A DNA stretch of 64,000 nt from Nonomuraea solani (lineage in GTDB: Bacteria; Actinomycetota; Actinomycetes; Streptosporangiales; Streptosporangiaceae), in the NCBI RefSeq assembly GCF_900108335.1, contig NZ_FNVT01000003.1:1-64000 (forward strand), given 5' to 3'. A model generated the notes under the pieces. That model saw only the letters and a program-made list of their open reading frames with translations. It did no database searches and was not told where the DNA came from. Positions 1-8,503 of the stretch are shown here, in pieces; the first letter of the stretch is position 1; every line of letters begins with the position of its first letter. Position numbers and translations under genes: made by a program.

Positions 1-182
1 GGCGGTCGTATCCGGTATTAGACCCAGTTTCCCGGGCTTATCCCAGAGTCAGGGGCAGGTTGCTCACGTGTTACTCACCCGTTCGCCGCTCGAGTACCCC
101 GAAGGGCCTTTCCGCTCGACTTGCATGTGTTAAGCACGCCGCCAGCGTTCGTCCTGAGCCAGGATCAAACTCTCCAAAAAAT
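1..182 (-). rRNA. rrs: 16S ribosomal RNA, 5' end (partial)
   Basis: Read on the minus strand, the sequence carries the universal start of bacterial 16S rRNA: the GAGAGTTTGATCCTGGCTCAG region near 150-177, then GACGAACGCTGGCGG and ACATGCAAGTCGAGCGG. It continues through the GTGAGTAACACGTGAGCAACCTG segment and runs off the left edge of the window. Only about the first 180 nucleotides are present. The mature 5' end is placed near 182 by analogy with other 16S genes. The variable-region sequence is compatible with Streptosporangiaceae. Confidence 0.96.
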
Positions 183-280
183 GCCTGGAAAAAATGTCCC
201 AGCCAGCACCCATCCCAAAGATGAATGCCAACCAAAGGAATCCGTCAATCAATATGACGGGGTTGTGCATCATGCACTGG

Positions 281-310
281 CTTTTAACACACTGTTGAGT
301 TCTCAAGAAA
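281..310 (-). promoter_or_regulatory. Conserved pre-16S leader element (boxA-like)
   Basis: On the minus strand the sequence TTTCTTGAGAACTCAACAG is followed by TGTGTT. Actinobacterial rRNA leaders carry a very similar TTGAGAACTCAA element about 100-150 bases before the 16S, associated with antitermination and pre-rRNA processing. The spacing to the 16S end here (about 100 bases) fits. The function is transferred from other actinobacteria. Confidence 0.6.
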
Positions 311-443
311 CGGACGCGTACTTCCTTCACCAGAACCACTCTCGTGATCCCCGCTCGGAGGCGTTCACTTTCCGTTCGTTATGCCTTAATTCTTTCAGCC
401 GTTCAAGTCCCTGTCAAATTGACCCGACTTGCTCGACCTGCGG

Positions 444-472
444 TAATTAAGTGCTGTCCCTTTCGGCGACAA
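444..472 (-). promoter_or_regulatory. rRNA operon promoter, second candidate
   Basis: On the minus strand TTGTCG (472-467), a 17-base spacer and TAATTA (449-444) form a plausible tandem rrn promoter downstream of the first. A TTGACA hexamer at 417-412 could be the -35 of a third, but no good -10 follows it at 16-18 bases (AAGAAT at 394-389 is the best). Confidence 0.35.
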
Positions 473-587
473 CCCCTCTAACTTACCAGCCGATTCGAGT
501 GGACGCGCACGTCCCACCGAAGTGGAGGTGTCAGGAGGTGGTCTCCGAGTGAGGCCGGCGATCAAGCCGTCCTCGCGGGACTGGTGA

Positions 588-616
588 ACTCTATGTACGG
601 TCCTGGGAACCGTCAA
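588..616 (-). promoter_or_regulatory. rRNA operon promoter, strongest candidate
   Basis: On the minus strand TTGACG (616-611), a 17-base spacer and TAGAGT (593-588) match the vegetative sigma factor consensus of actinobacterial rRNA promoters. Transcription would begin about 400 bases before the mature 16S. Actinomycete rrn operons usually have several tandem promoters, and weaker candidates lie downstream. Confidence 0.6.
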
Positions 617-655
617 ATCGATGATTCGCCCGTGTGCCAGGGGTAGGTACGGGGC

Positions 656-1711
656 GTGCGAGATCAACCCGTACCCAGGACACTCGTCATCCTGGTGGGC
701 GTCGCCGCGGCGGTGATCGCCCTCTTCGGCATCCGTGAGGTCGCCTCGATCGCCGGCCCCGTGGTGCTGGCCCTCGTGCTCGTCATCGCCGTATCCCCGG
801 TGCGCGGCTGGCTCGCTGTCAAGAACGCCCCGGTCTGGCTGCAGGTCGCGGTGCCGTTCCTCATCGTCGTCCTCGTCCTGCTGGGAATGGTCGGCATCCT
901 CACCATTTCGGCCACCCAGCTCGCGTCGCTGCTACCCGCGTACACAACGGAGTTCCAGCAGCTCCTCGTCGACGCGCAGCAGTGGGCGGCGGCGCACGGC
1001 GTCAGTGACGAGATGCTCGGCAAGGGGATGCAGGCGTTCGACCCGGGCAAGATCCTGGGTTTGGTGCAGAGCCTGCTGGGGAGTTTGATCGGCGTTCTGT
1101 CCGCGCTGTTCCTCATTGTCGTGCTGTTGCTCGCCATGTGTCTTGACGCGCCGGTGACCGCGAAGATTCTCACCAGCGGCGAGCACAGCCGGCCGCAACT
1201 GGTGAAAGCGCTGGCCACATTCGCGCACAAGACGCGGCGTTATTTGATCGTCTCGACCGTTTTCGGGTTGATCAACGCGGTACTCGACATGGTCGCGCTT
1301 TCTTTGCTGGACGTGCCGCTGCCGCTGTTGTGGGGTGTGCTGGCGCTCATCGCCAATTACATTCCCAACATCGGCTTCGTCATCGCGCTGTCGCCGCCTG
1401 CCATGCTCGCCCTGCTGGACGGGGGTGTGCAGACCATGGTGCTCGTCATCGCCGCGTACATCGTCATCAATGTCGTCACCCAGTCGTTCATTCTGCCGAA
1501 GTTCCTGGGGGACGCCGTCGGGCTGTCCACGACGATGACGTTCATTTCATTGATCGTGTGGACTTTTGTGCTGGGGCCGCTGGGGGCGATTCTCGCCATT
1601 CCGCTGAGCCTGCTGACGCGGGCCTTGCTGATCGACAGTGATCCGAACGCGAAGTGGGTGCAGGCGCTCGTGTCGGGGAAACGGCCGCGCGGGGAGCGTC
1701 AGATCAGCTGA
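656..1711 (+). CDS. AI-2E family transporter (membrane permease)
   Basis: A 351-residue polytopic membrane protein of the AI-2E/PerM family (PF01594). Two hydrophobic segments lie at about 10-50, another at 65-85, then a hydrophilic middle domain (about 90-140), and a cluster of membrane spans from about 145 to the end. The family's late motif is visible in the NYIPNIGFVIAL and PKFLGDAVGLSTT segments. Family members export autoinducer-2 or other small solutes or ions, so the substrate cannot be fixed from sequence. Start is GTG. The 3' end overlaps the convergent AraC-type gene by 13 bases. It is the first gene beside the rRNA operon and is transcribed away from it. Confidence 0.85.
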   Translation: MRDQPVPRTLVILVGVAAAVIALFGIREVASIAGPVVLALVLVIAVSPVRGWLAVKNAPVWLQVAVPFLIVVLVLLGMVGILTISATQLASLLPAYTTEFQQLLVDAQQWAAAHGVSDEMLGKGMQAFDPGKILGLVQSLLGSLIGVLSALFLIVVLLLAMCLDAPVTAKILTSGEHSRPQLVKALATFAHKTRRYLIVSTVFGLINAVLDMVALSLLDVPLPLLWGVLALIANYIPNIGFVIALSPPAMLALLDGGVQTMVLVIAAYIVINVVTQSFILPKFLGDAVGLSTTMTFISLIVWTFVLGPLGAILAIPLSLLTRALLIDSDPNAKWVQALVSGKRPRGERQIS

Positions 1712-2619
1712 CTCATGGGTACGCCGCTCAGGCGCTTGACGTCGTTGGCCAGATGCGCCTGGTCGGTGTAGCCGGCCGTGACGGCCACCTCCGCCAGCGG
1801 AACGCCCTCGCGGGCCAGCCGCAGCGCCCGCTGGAACCTGACGATGCGCTGCAGGGTCTTGGGCGCGTAGCCGAACGAGGTCAGGCTGCGGCGCTGGAGC
1901 TGGCGTTCGCTGAAGCCGAGGGTCCAGGCGACCTGCGCCACCGTCTGGCCCTTGCGCAGGGCGGAGGCGATGGCGGGGGCGGCCGGGTCGGTGGGGGTGG
2001 CGCCGGTCAGACCGGCCTTGACGGCGGCCCGCATGGCCGCGAGCGCCCCTTCGGCGTCAACCGCGGGGTCCGCCAGCACGCCGTCGACATCGGCGCTCAG
2101 GTGCGTGAGCGCGCCCTGGGCATCGGCCGCCGGCCCCGCCAACGCGCCCCGGACATCGCCTGCCCGGCCCTTGAGCGCGCTCCGGACATCGGCCATCTCG
2201 CCCATGAGCGCTCCCTCGGCATCGGCCCCCGAACCCGCCGGCACGCCCTGGGCATCGGCCGCCCGGCCCGTGAACGCGCGGTCGGCCGCTGTGTTCAGGG
2301 CCTTTGCCAGGACGGCGGGGCCGCCGGGGAGGTCGGACAGGGAGATGCGGGCGTCGCGGATGTCCGCCAGAGGGACGCCGAAGAAGTCGCCCACCGCGCC
2401 CGGCCTGAAGCGGATGCCCACCAGCGCGGTGCCCGCCCGCATGGTGACGGGCATGGGCCCCGTGTCGGGGCCGGCCACGAACAGGCCGCCGGGGCCCCAG
2501 ATGAGGTCGACGCAGGCGTCGGGCACCACGAGCTCCGTGCGGTCGTGCTCGCTGGTCCGGTGCCACTCACAGGCGACCCGGCCGGCGAGCTCCGCTGAGG
2601 GAGGTCGTTCGACGTACAT
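1699..2619 (-). CDS. AraC-family transcriptional regulator with internal 11-residue repeats
   Basis: 306 residues. The N-terminal part (about 1-110) resembles the DUF6597-type sensor domain of AraC regulators (CEWHRTSEHDRTELVVPDACVDLIW). The C-terminal part (about 210-306) is a helix-turn-helix AraC DNA-binding domain with the expected segments WTLGFSERQLQRR, FGYAPKTLQRIVRFQRAL and AVTAGYTDQAHLANDVKRLSG. Between them, residues 120-207 form eight 11-residue repeats built on A-D-A/V-x-G-A-L, which is not a normal part of the family. The gene is convergent with the AI-2E gene. Its targets are unknown. Confidence 0.85.
   Translation of the reverse strand: MYVERPPSAELAGRVACEWHRTSEHDRTELVVPDACVDLIWGPGGLFVAGPDTGPMPVTMRAGTALVGIRFRPGAVGDFFGVPLADIRDARISLSDLPGGPAVLAKALNTAADRAFTGRAADAQGVPAGSGADAEGALMGEMADVRSALKGRAGDVRGALAGPAADAQGALTHLSADVDGVLADPAVDAEGALAAMRAAVKAGLTGATPTDPAAPAIASALRKGQTVAQVAWTLGFSERQLQRRSLTSFGYAPKTLQRIVRFQRALRLAREGVPLAEVAVTAGYTDQAHLANDVKRLSGVPMSQLI
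1999..2262 (-). repeat. Eight tandem 33-bp repeats coding an 11-residue linker array
   Basis: Within the AraC-type gene, consecutive 33-base units encode versions of AADAQGALxxx. Asp residues fall at 122, 133, 144, 155, 166, 177 and 188, exactly 11 apart; the eighth unit has Ala at 199. The first units are very similar in DNA as well (recurring GGGCATCGGCC and GGACATCGGCC blocks on the plus strand), which points to recent tandem duplication. Hendecad spacing with Ala/Leu at fixed positions suggests a helical spacer. Confidence 0.85.
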
Positions 2620-2655
2620 GACTCCAACGTACGCGACGCCTCCGACAGAAGGACT

Positions 2656-3513
2656 TCAGCCGGGCAGCCGCCCGTACGCGCGCAGCGTCCTGAGCCGGTG
2701 CATCACGATGTAGCCGCCCCACTCGTGCGTGATCACCGGCGTCCAGGCCTGCCAGTTGATGCCCCATCCGCTCTCCTCCTCGAACCGCGTCTCCAGGTAC
2801 GCGTCGAGGTGCGGGTCCAGGACCTCCTGGGAGAACAGCGGCAGCCGCAGCGGCGCGGGCGCGAAGTCCAGGGGGTAGTGGACGTGGCCGGGCGCGTGCG
2901 GTTCAAGGGTTACCGTGGCCAGGATGGCCTCCCGCAGCCGGTCGAACTCCGCCTCCGCCCGCTCCCGGTCGGGCGCCAGGTTCAGGAACGTCGTCACCGC
3001 CAGCGCCTCGTACGCCTCCGGCTCCTTCAGCGCGGCGATCCGCGACCAGCAGAACTCCGTGGCAGGAGCCAGCCACGGATGGGTGACACCGTGCTTGTGC
3101 AGCAGCCCGGCGATCGACGCGGTCGGGATGAGGTGCCCGGGAGGGTCGTCGTCCGTCTGCCACCAGGGGGCCGCCGGCTGGTCTCTGACGGAGGGCAGCA
3201 CGAACGGCACGCCACCGTCGGGAGCGGTAATGGAGGCCAGGTAGTCGCAGGCGGCGGCCACCATCGGCGAGTCGAAGGCGTCGAGCTCGTCCAGGATCCA
3301 GAACGCCACCTCGACCGGCTCGGGCTGGCTGCCCGCGCCGCGCAGGTCGGGTTCGAGCGCGTTGCCGAACCCGCCGTCGGCGTTCTGGTAGCAGCGCAGC
3401 ACGTCGAGCACCCGGTCGCGGGAGCCGCCCCGGAACAGCGCCTCGAAACGCAGCCTGTCGATGAGCCTGCCGTGGAGCTGCAGGTAGGTCTCCGCTCGGG
3501 TGAGCACGTCCAT
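2656..3513 (-). CDS. Prenyltransferase/squalene-cyclase-repeat-like hypothetical protein
   Basis: 285 residues. The N-terminal half has the sequence YQNADGGFGNALEPDLRG, typical of the alpha/alpha-barrel repeats of the prenyltransferase and terpene-cyclase superfamily. A second weaker unit lies near ITAPDGGVPFVLPS. No DxDD or DDXXD cyclase motif is seen, so an enzymatic role is not supported. The ATG at 3513 is chosen over an upstream frame extension because GGAGGATC sits just before it and the homology begins there. It stands alone between the AraC-type gene and the ABC operon, all on the minus strand. Confidence 0.7.
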   Translation of the reverse strand: MDVLTRAETYLQLHGRLIDRLRFEALFRGGSRDRVLDVLRCYQNADGGFGNALEPDLRGAGSQPEPVEVAFWILDELDAFDSPMVAAACDYLASITAPDGGVPFVLPSVRDQPAAPWWQTDDDPPGHLIPTASIAGLLHKHGVTHPWLAPATEFCWSRIAALKEPEAYEALAVTTFLNLAPDRERAEAEFDRLREAILATVTLEPHAPGHVHYPLDFAPAPLRLPLFSQEVLDPHLDAYLETRFEEESGWGINWQAWTPVITHEWGGYIVMHRLRTLRAYGRLPG

Positions 3514-3599
3514 GTCGGTGGATCCTCCAGGGGAGAGCGGGTTCTGGCGCGACACTATCGCCGGCGGGGCGCGGGGCTCTTGTAAGAATCGGACACGGG

Positions 3600-4796
3600 T
3601 CACGGTGTGGCCAGGGCCTCCGTGGGCGACATCCGCGCCGCGCGTACGGCCGGATAGAAGCCGGCGATGCCGCCGATCACGAGCGTGGCGACGACGCCGC
3701 CGAGCATGGCCCAGACGGGCACGATGGCGGGCCAGCCCTGGAGCCCCGCGTACGCGGCCGTGACGCCGATCCCGAGCAGCACTCCCCCGACGCCGCCGAT
3801 GGCCGACAGCAGCAGCGACTCGGCCAGGAACTGCACGCGGATCTGCCCGCGCGTGGCGCCCAGAGAGCGGCGCAGGCCGATCTCGGCGCGCCGTTCCAGG
3901 ACCGAGATGACCATCGTGTTGGCCACGCCCACCCCGCCGACCAGCAGCGCGACCCCGCCGAGGCCGAGCAGGAGCGCGTTCAGCGTGGCGTCGGTGGCCT
4001 GCTTGGCGGCCAGGACGTCGGACGGCCTGGACACCTCGACCTCGTTGGGCTTGGCCGGGTTCGCGGTGGCGGCGAGCACGTCACGTACCTGGACGACGTA
4101 CGCCTCCTGGGCCCTGGCGTAGATCGTCGTCGCGTAGCCGTCGAAGCCCAGCCGGGCCTCCGCGACCGGCCAGCCGACGAGCGCGGCCGTGTCCAGCTCG
4201 GGGGCGAGCGGCGCGGGTGCGAGCACGCCGACGACGGTGAACCACTGCCCGCCGAGCCAGACGCGCTGGTCGGGGCCGGCCTGGACGACGCCGAGCCGGT
4301 CGGCGGCCTTCGCGCCGAGGACGGTGGCGGGGTGGCCGTGGGTGGCCGCGTTCAGCCAGGTGCCGCTGACGACGGTGGCGCCGACGTCCTTGAGCAGGTC
4401 GAGGCGGGCGGCGGTGACGGAGATGCTGCCCGTCTCGGCCGCCGGGACGTGGTCGTTGCGGTAGACCTTGGCGGGCGTGCCGGCGGTCGCGGTGACCGCG
4501 GTGACGGGGGCGATCTGGCCGATCATGCCCTCCGACTCGGCGGGGAGGTGGGACGCCTCGCCGAACAGGCTCTGGCCGGGTGAGACGGTGAGCAGGTTCG
4601 TACCGAGTGCTTCGAGTTGACGGTTGAGGTCCTCCTGGCTGGAGGCGGAGATGCCGACGACGCCGAGCATGGCGGCGATGCCGATGGCGATCCCGAGCGC
4701 CGACAGGAACACGCGCAGCGGCCTGGCCCGCAGGCCGGCCCCGCCGACCCGGACGACGTCGCGTGGCCGCATGCGAGCAGGTGCGAGAACGGTCAC
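3600..4796 (-). CDS. MacB-like ABC transporter permease (FtsX domain)
   Basis: 398 residues with the MacB/FtsX layout. One membrane span lies at about 25-48 ([19 protein letters not shown]), then a long extracytoplasmic domain (about 50-265), then three spans near the C-terminus with the FtsX signature [33 protein letters not shown]. It starts inside the ATPase gene with a 4-base ATGA overlap and is the last gene of the operon. With the ATPase and the membrane-fusion protein it should form a tripartite-like exporter or mechanotransmission complex. The substrate (peptide, lipid or drug) is unknown. Confidence 0.88.
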   Translation of the reverse strand: MTVLAPARMRPRDVVRVGGAGLRARPLRVFLSALGIAIGIAAMLGVVGISASSQEDLNRQLEALGTNLLTVSPGQSLFGEASHLPAESEGMIGQIAPVTAVTATAGTPAKVYRNDHVPAAETGSISVTAARLDLLKDVGATVVSGTWLNAATHGHPATVLGAKAADRLGVVQAGPDQRVWLGGQWFTVVGVLAPAPLAPELDTAALVGWPVAEARLGFDGYATTIYARAQEAYVVQVRDVLAATANPAKPNEVEVSRPSDVLAAKQATDATLNALLLGLGGVALLVGGVGVANTMVISVLERRAEIGLRRSLGATRGQIRVQFLAESLLLSAIGGVGGVLLGIGVTAAYAGLQGWPAIVPVWAMLGGVVATLVIGGIAGFYPAVRAARMSPTEALATP

Positions 4797-5461
4797 GTGA
4801 GCACCGCTCCCTTCACGATCTGGCCGTCGAGCATTTCGACCTGCCGGGGTAGCGAGGCGGCGATGTCGCGGTCGTGGGTGATGACGACCACGGTGGTGCC
4901 GGCCGCGTTGAGCTCGCGCAGCAGCCCCATCACGCCGGCCCCCGAACGGGAGTCCAGGTTGCCGGTCGGCTCGTCGGCCAGCAGCAGCCGCGGGTCGCCG
5001 ACGACGGCGCGGGCGATGGCCACGCGCTGCCGTTCGCCGCCGGACAGCTCGTGCGGGCGGTGGCCGAGCCGGTGCCCGAGCCCGACGCGTTCGAGGGCGT
5101 CGTACGCCCGCAGCCGCCGCTCCCGCAGGGCCAGGCCCGCGTACAGCAGCCCGTCGGCCACGTCGTCCAGCGCCGGCACCCCGGCGGCCAGGTGGAACTG
5201 CTGGAAGACGAAGCCGATGACGTTCGCGCGCAGGGCGGACAACTGCCGGTCGGTGAGGGAGAGCACGTCGTGCCCGGCGATGCGGACGGTCCCGCCGGAG
5301 GGCCGGTCGAGGGTGCCGATCATGTTGAGCATGGTCGATTTGCCCGAGCCGGAAGGCCCGACGATGCCGACGAGCTCGCCCTGCCCGATGTCCAAGGTGA
5401 CGCCGCGGAGCGCCGCGACGTCACCGTACACCTTGCTGACGCCGTGCAGTTCGGCGATCAC
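4793..5461 (-). CDS. ABC transporter ATP-binding protein (MacB/LolD type)
   Basis: 222 residues with Walker [11 protein letters not shown]-loop FVFQQFHL, signature [14 protein letters not shown] and Walker [14 protein letters not shown] followed by the switch His in [11 protein letters not shown]. The GNLD tail of Walker B is characteristic of the LolD/MacB/FtsE group. It overlaps both neighbours by 4 bases, so it is translationally coupled to the fusion protein upstream and the permease downstream. Confidence 0.93.
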   Translation of the reverse strand: MIAELHGVSKVYGDVAALRGVTLDIGQGELVGIVGPSGSGKSTMLNMIGTLDRPSGGTVRIAGHDVLSLTDRQLSALRANVIGFVFQQFHLAAGVPALDDVADGLLYAGLALRERRLRAYDALERVGLGHRLGHRPHELSGGERQRVAIARAVVGDPRLLLADEPTGNLDSRSGAGVMGLLRELNAAGTTVVVITHDRDIAASLPRQVEMLDGQIVKGAVLT

Positions 5462-6549
5462 TTGGGCACCACCACGGTCACGCCCTCCTCGACGCCGGTG
5501 ACCTCGACCTTGCCGTCGGCGAACATGCCGGTCTCGACGGCGGCGTAACGAGTGGCCGCGCCCTCCACGACCTGGACGCCGTAGCCGCCCTCGGCCAGCG
5601 CGACCAGCGCTCCGACAGGTACGGCCAGGACGTTCTCGCGGCGGCCCGCGACGATCGTCACGTCCACGGGCGCGGCGTCGAACGACTTCTTCAGCCCGCT
5701 CACCGACACCACGACCTCGACCGTGGTGGCGGTGTCGGCGCCGCTGCCGCTCTCGGTGGCGACCTTGCCCACCCTGGCCACCTCGCCGTTGACGGTGCTG
5801 CCGTCCGGCAGCTCGACGGTGGCCTTCATGCCCTTCCTGACCAGGTGCTCGTCGGCCACGTCGAGGTTGACGAGAACCTCGCGGGTGGTGCCGGTCGCGG
5901 TGAGCACGGGGCCGCTCGCGCTGTCGCCGAGGGTCTTCTTGAGGTCGGCGACGCGGATGCGCCCGTCGGCCACCACGACGTCGCCGGGCTGGACCTTGCC
6001 GGTGACGTCGAGCCCGAGGTCCTCCTGCCAGTCCTCGACCGCCTCCCTGGTGACCCAGGTGAACTCATCGTCCACGTCGAAGCCGGTGTAGCCGAGTTTG
6101 TCCAGGTTGCGTTCGAGCAGTTCGACGTCCTTGCCCTCGACGCCGTCTTCGAGGGTGCGGTAGAGGGGCATGGTGCCGTACAGGAGGGGGCGGCGGTCGG
6201 CGTCCGCGCTGTAGACGCCGTGGCCCCTGGTGATGGTGGTGCCCTCGCCGGGCAGCCAGGTGATCGTGCCCTGGGACTTGCCGGTGATGGTGAGGGGTTC
6301 GCCGTAGCCGAGGGTGCCGTCCACGGCCTTGGTCTCGGTGAGGGTGGTGCGGGTGACCTTGGCGGTGGCGGGGGGTGTGCGGCCGGCGACGGCCGTACCG
6401 GTGCCGTCACCGCCGAAGCCGATCGCGGCGGCCGCGACGGCGGCGGCGAGTAACGCGGCGCCACCCGTCCAGGCCAGGGTTCGCAGTGGGCGGCGCCGTC
6501 GCGGTGGCAGGGCCCGCGTGACCGGGCCGGTCTCCTTGAGCTGCGTCAC
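5458..6549 (-). CDS. Peptidoglycan-binding membrane-fusion (HlyD-like) protein
   Basis: 363 residues. A cytoplasmic Arg/Pro-rich start is followed by one membrane anchor (about 17-38). A PG_binding_1-like domain follows (about 110-165: [25 protein letters not shown] and the [16 protein letters not shown] core). The C-terminal half is a HlyD/MacA-like beta-barrel and lipoyl-type region. The GTG start at 6549 makes a GTGA overlap with the lipoprotein gene and avoids the long upstream frame extension. In Gram-positive bacteria such proteins pair with MacB-type ABC permeases, here encoded directly downstream. Confidence 0.85.
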   Translation of the reverse strand: MTQLKETGPVTRALPPRRRRPLRTLAWTGGAALLAAAVAAAAIGFGGDGTGTAVAGRTPPATAKVTRTTLTETKAVDGTLGYGEPLTITGKSQGTITWLPGEGTTITRGHGVYSADADRRPLLYGTMPLYRTLEDGVEGKDVELLERNLDKLGYTGFDVDDEFTWVTREAVEDWQEDLGLDVTGKVQPGDVVVADGRIRVADLKKTLGDSASGPVLTATGTTREVLVNLDVADEHLVRKGMKATVELPDGSTVNGEVARVGKVATESGSGADTATTVEVVVSVSGLKKSFDAAPVDVTIVAGRRENVLAVPVGALVALAEGGYGVQVVEGAATRYAAVETGMFADGKVEVTGVEEGVTVVVPK

Positions 6550-7067
6550 TTGGCCGCCCCCATCCGGGGGAACTTCTTGCCGCAGACCTCGAACGCCTTC
6601 TTGAACTGGGGGTCGTCGCGCTTGAAGTTGCGTCCGGCGCCGGCGGAGAAGCCGCCGTCGGGGTCGGGATCGGGCATGTCGACGCCGTTGTCCCGCATGC
6701 ACTGGGCGAACTCGCGCAGCCTGTCGACGTCCTCGGGCTTGAGCGTGGCGCGGTCCTTGAAGGGCGCCACGGCGCGGCAGGCGTCGAGGGCCGCGTCGAC
6801 CTTCTTCTTGTCGATGTCCTGGCCCATCGCCTGGAAGCCGCCGCCTCCGTCGGGGTCGGGGTCCTCCATGGGGATGCCGTGCTCGCGCATGCACTGGGCG
6901 AACTTCCTGCCCTGTTCCTGCGGGTCGGCCGTCCCGGTGGGGCTGGCGCTCGGCGAGGGCTTGGCGCTGACGGCGGTCACGGAGGCCACTCCGGTGGCGG
7001 CCTGCTGGGAGCCGCAGCCGGTGGCCAGGGCGGCGAGGAGAGCCGTGAGAGCAAGTGTTCTTCTCAT
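6546..7067 (-). CDS. Small lipoprotein with duplicated FAQCMR/DPDPDG module
   Basis: 173 residues. A lipoprotein signal peptide ends in LLAALATGC (lipid-modified Cys at about 17), followed by a Ser/Pro/Ala linker. Two copies of one module follow: KFAQCMREHGIPMEDPDPDG and EFAQCMRDNGVDMPDPDPDG, about 60 residues apart, each with a single Cys. A further CG near the C-terminus gives Cys pairs that could form disulfides outside the membrane. The protein sits between the two-component genes and the export genes, so it could be a substrate, sensor or accessory of that system. No function is assigned. Confidence 0.8.
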   Translation of the reverse strand: MRRTLALTALLAALATGCGSQQAATGVASVTAVSAKPSPSASPTGTADPQEQGRKFAQCMREHGIPMEDPDPDGGGGFQAMGQDIDKKKVDAALDACRAVAPFKDRATLKPEDVDRLREFAQCMRDNGVDMPDPDPDGGFSAGAGRNFKRDDPQFKKAFEVCGKKFPRMGAAK

Positions 7068-7090
7068 GCCCCGAATGTGCCGAGCGCGCT

Positions 7091-8503
7091 TCAACGCGGG
7101 CTGGGAACCGCCTCGGAGCCAGGTAGGAGCACGCGGAAGGTGGTGCCGCGGCCGGGCGCGGTGTCCAGCTCGACGCGGCCGCCGTGGGCGCGGACGATGG
7201 CGGAGACGATGGCCAGGCCGAGCCCGGCGCCGCCGTCGGCCCTGGATCTGCCCTGGCCGACGCGGTAGAGACGGTCGAACAGGCGCGGTACGTGCTCGGC
7301 CGGCACTCCAGGCCCGGTGTCGGCGACCTCCAGCACGGCCGAGCCGCCCCACCTGCCGACCCTGACGGTGACGGAGGCGTCGGGGGGCGTGTGGCAGAGC
7401 GCGTTGGCGACCAGGTTGGCGGCCACCTGACGCAGCCGGGCCTCGTCGCCGACGACCGAGACCGGGGCGAGCCGGTCGCTCAGCCCGGCCAGCTTGACCT
7501 GCCGGTCGGGCAGGCGGACCCGGGCGTCGCGAATCGTGTCGGCCGCGACTTCGAGCAGGTCGACGGGACCCCGGTCGAGCGGGCGCTCCTCGTCCAGCTG
7601 GGCCAGCGTGAGCAGGTCGTTGACCAGCACGCCCATTCTGGCGGCCTCGTCCTCGATCCGGCGCATCGCCTCGTCGGTGTCGCCGCCGCCCCTGCGGTGC
7701 AGTTCGGCGAAGCCGCGCACGGAGGTGAGCGGGGTGCGCAGCTCGTGGGAGGCGTCGGCGAGGAAGCGTCGCATGCGGGTCTCGGAGTCGGTCCTGGCGG
7801 CGATCTCGGACTGGAGGCGGTCGAGCATGACGTTCATGGCCGCGCCCAGGCGGCCCGGCTCGGTGTGCGGGTCGGGGGCGTGGACGCGGCGGGCGAAGTC
7901 GCCGCGGGCGATGTGCCCGGCCGTGCTCTCCATCCTGGTCAGGGGGCGCAGGCCGAGGCGTACGAGGGCGTCGGCGGCCAGGCCGAGCAGGAGCAGCACG
8001 AACGCGCTGACGGCGATGGCGATGGCGACGACCGAGGTCTGGGTCTCCTCCAGCTCGGCCAGGGACTGGGCGAACACCCAGGTGGCGCCGCCCGGCATCT
8101 CGATGGCGCGGACCCGCCAGGCGGCGCCCGTGGTGCCCGGCACGGTGGTGGCGACGCCGGGCTCCAGCTCCTCGATGACGGGGGCCGGCTGGTCGCCGGA
8201 GGTGGCGCTCCTGAACTGGAGCGTGCCGTCGGGGCTGTAGACCATGACCTGCTGGATGGCGGCGATCCGCTTGGTGAGCACGTCGTAGAAGTCGTTGGCC
8301 ATGGGCGGCTTGGGGGTGAACGTCTGGAGGCCCTTCCCGTTGGCGATCTTGGAGATCGTCTCCAGTTGCGCGTCCACGCGGCCCATCAGGTTGTCGCGCA
8401 GCAGCATGACGCCGACGACGTTGGACAGGACGAGCCCGAGTGTGGCCAGGGCGAGCACGGCCATGACGAGGCGGGTGCGCAGGGTCCAGGTGGCGGGCCT
8501 CAT
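7091..8503 (-). CDS. Sensor histidine kinase
   Basis: 470 residues in classical OmpR-partner order. Membrane span 1 is at about 12-36, an extracellular sensor at about 37-155, membrane span 2 at about 157-180, HAMP at about 181-235, and HisKA with phospho-acceptor His253 in SHELRTPLTSVRG. The HATPase domain shows an N-box near VAANLVANALCH, a G1 box EVADTGPGVP, an F box LFDRLYRVG and a G2 box GGAGLGLAIVSAIV. The ATG at 8503 overlaps the response-regulator stop by 4 bases. It most likely controls the ABC/fusion-protein operon downstream. Confidence 0.95.
   Translation of the reverse strand: MRPATWTLRTRLVMAVLALATLGLVLSNVVGVMLLRDNLMGRVDAQLETISKIANGKGLQTFTPKPPMANDFYDVLTKRIAAIQQVMVYSPDGTLQFRSATSGDQPAPVIEELEPGVATTVPGTTGAAWRVRAIEMPGGATWVFAQSLAELEETQTSVVAIAIAVSAFVLLLLGLAADALVRLGLRPLTRMESTAGHIARGDFARRVHAPDPHTEPGRLGAAMNVMLDRLQSEIAARTDSETRMRRFLADASHELRTPLTSVRGFAELHRRGGGDTDEAMRRIEDEAARMGVLVNDLLTLAQLDEERPLDRGPVDLLEVAADTIRDARVRLPDRQVKLAGLSDRLAPVSVVGDEARLRQVAANLVANALCHTPPDASVTVRVGRWGGSAVLEVADTGPGVPAEHVPRLFDRLYRVGQGRSRADGGAGLGLAIVSAIVRAHGGRVELDTAPGRGTTFRVLLPGSEAVPSPR

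Larger units (their letters stand above)
183..655. other. rRNA leader and promoter region, no protein gene
   Basis: This 470-base stretch lies between the 16S gene (minus strand) and the AI-2E family gene (plus strand). It is clearly lower in GC than its surroundings. It holds the rRNA leader and several promoter-like hexamer pairs on the minus strand, described separately. Short open frames on both strands (for example 121-450) overlap the 16S end and leader, have no recognisable product, and are not called. Confidence 0.75.

Noticed and set aside
121..450. Short plus-strand ORF over the 16S start and leader
   Set aside because: It overlaps the 16S rRNA end and leader, and its sequence (TPPAFVLSQDQTLQ) is the translation of antisense rRNA often mis-annotated as protein.
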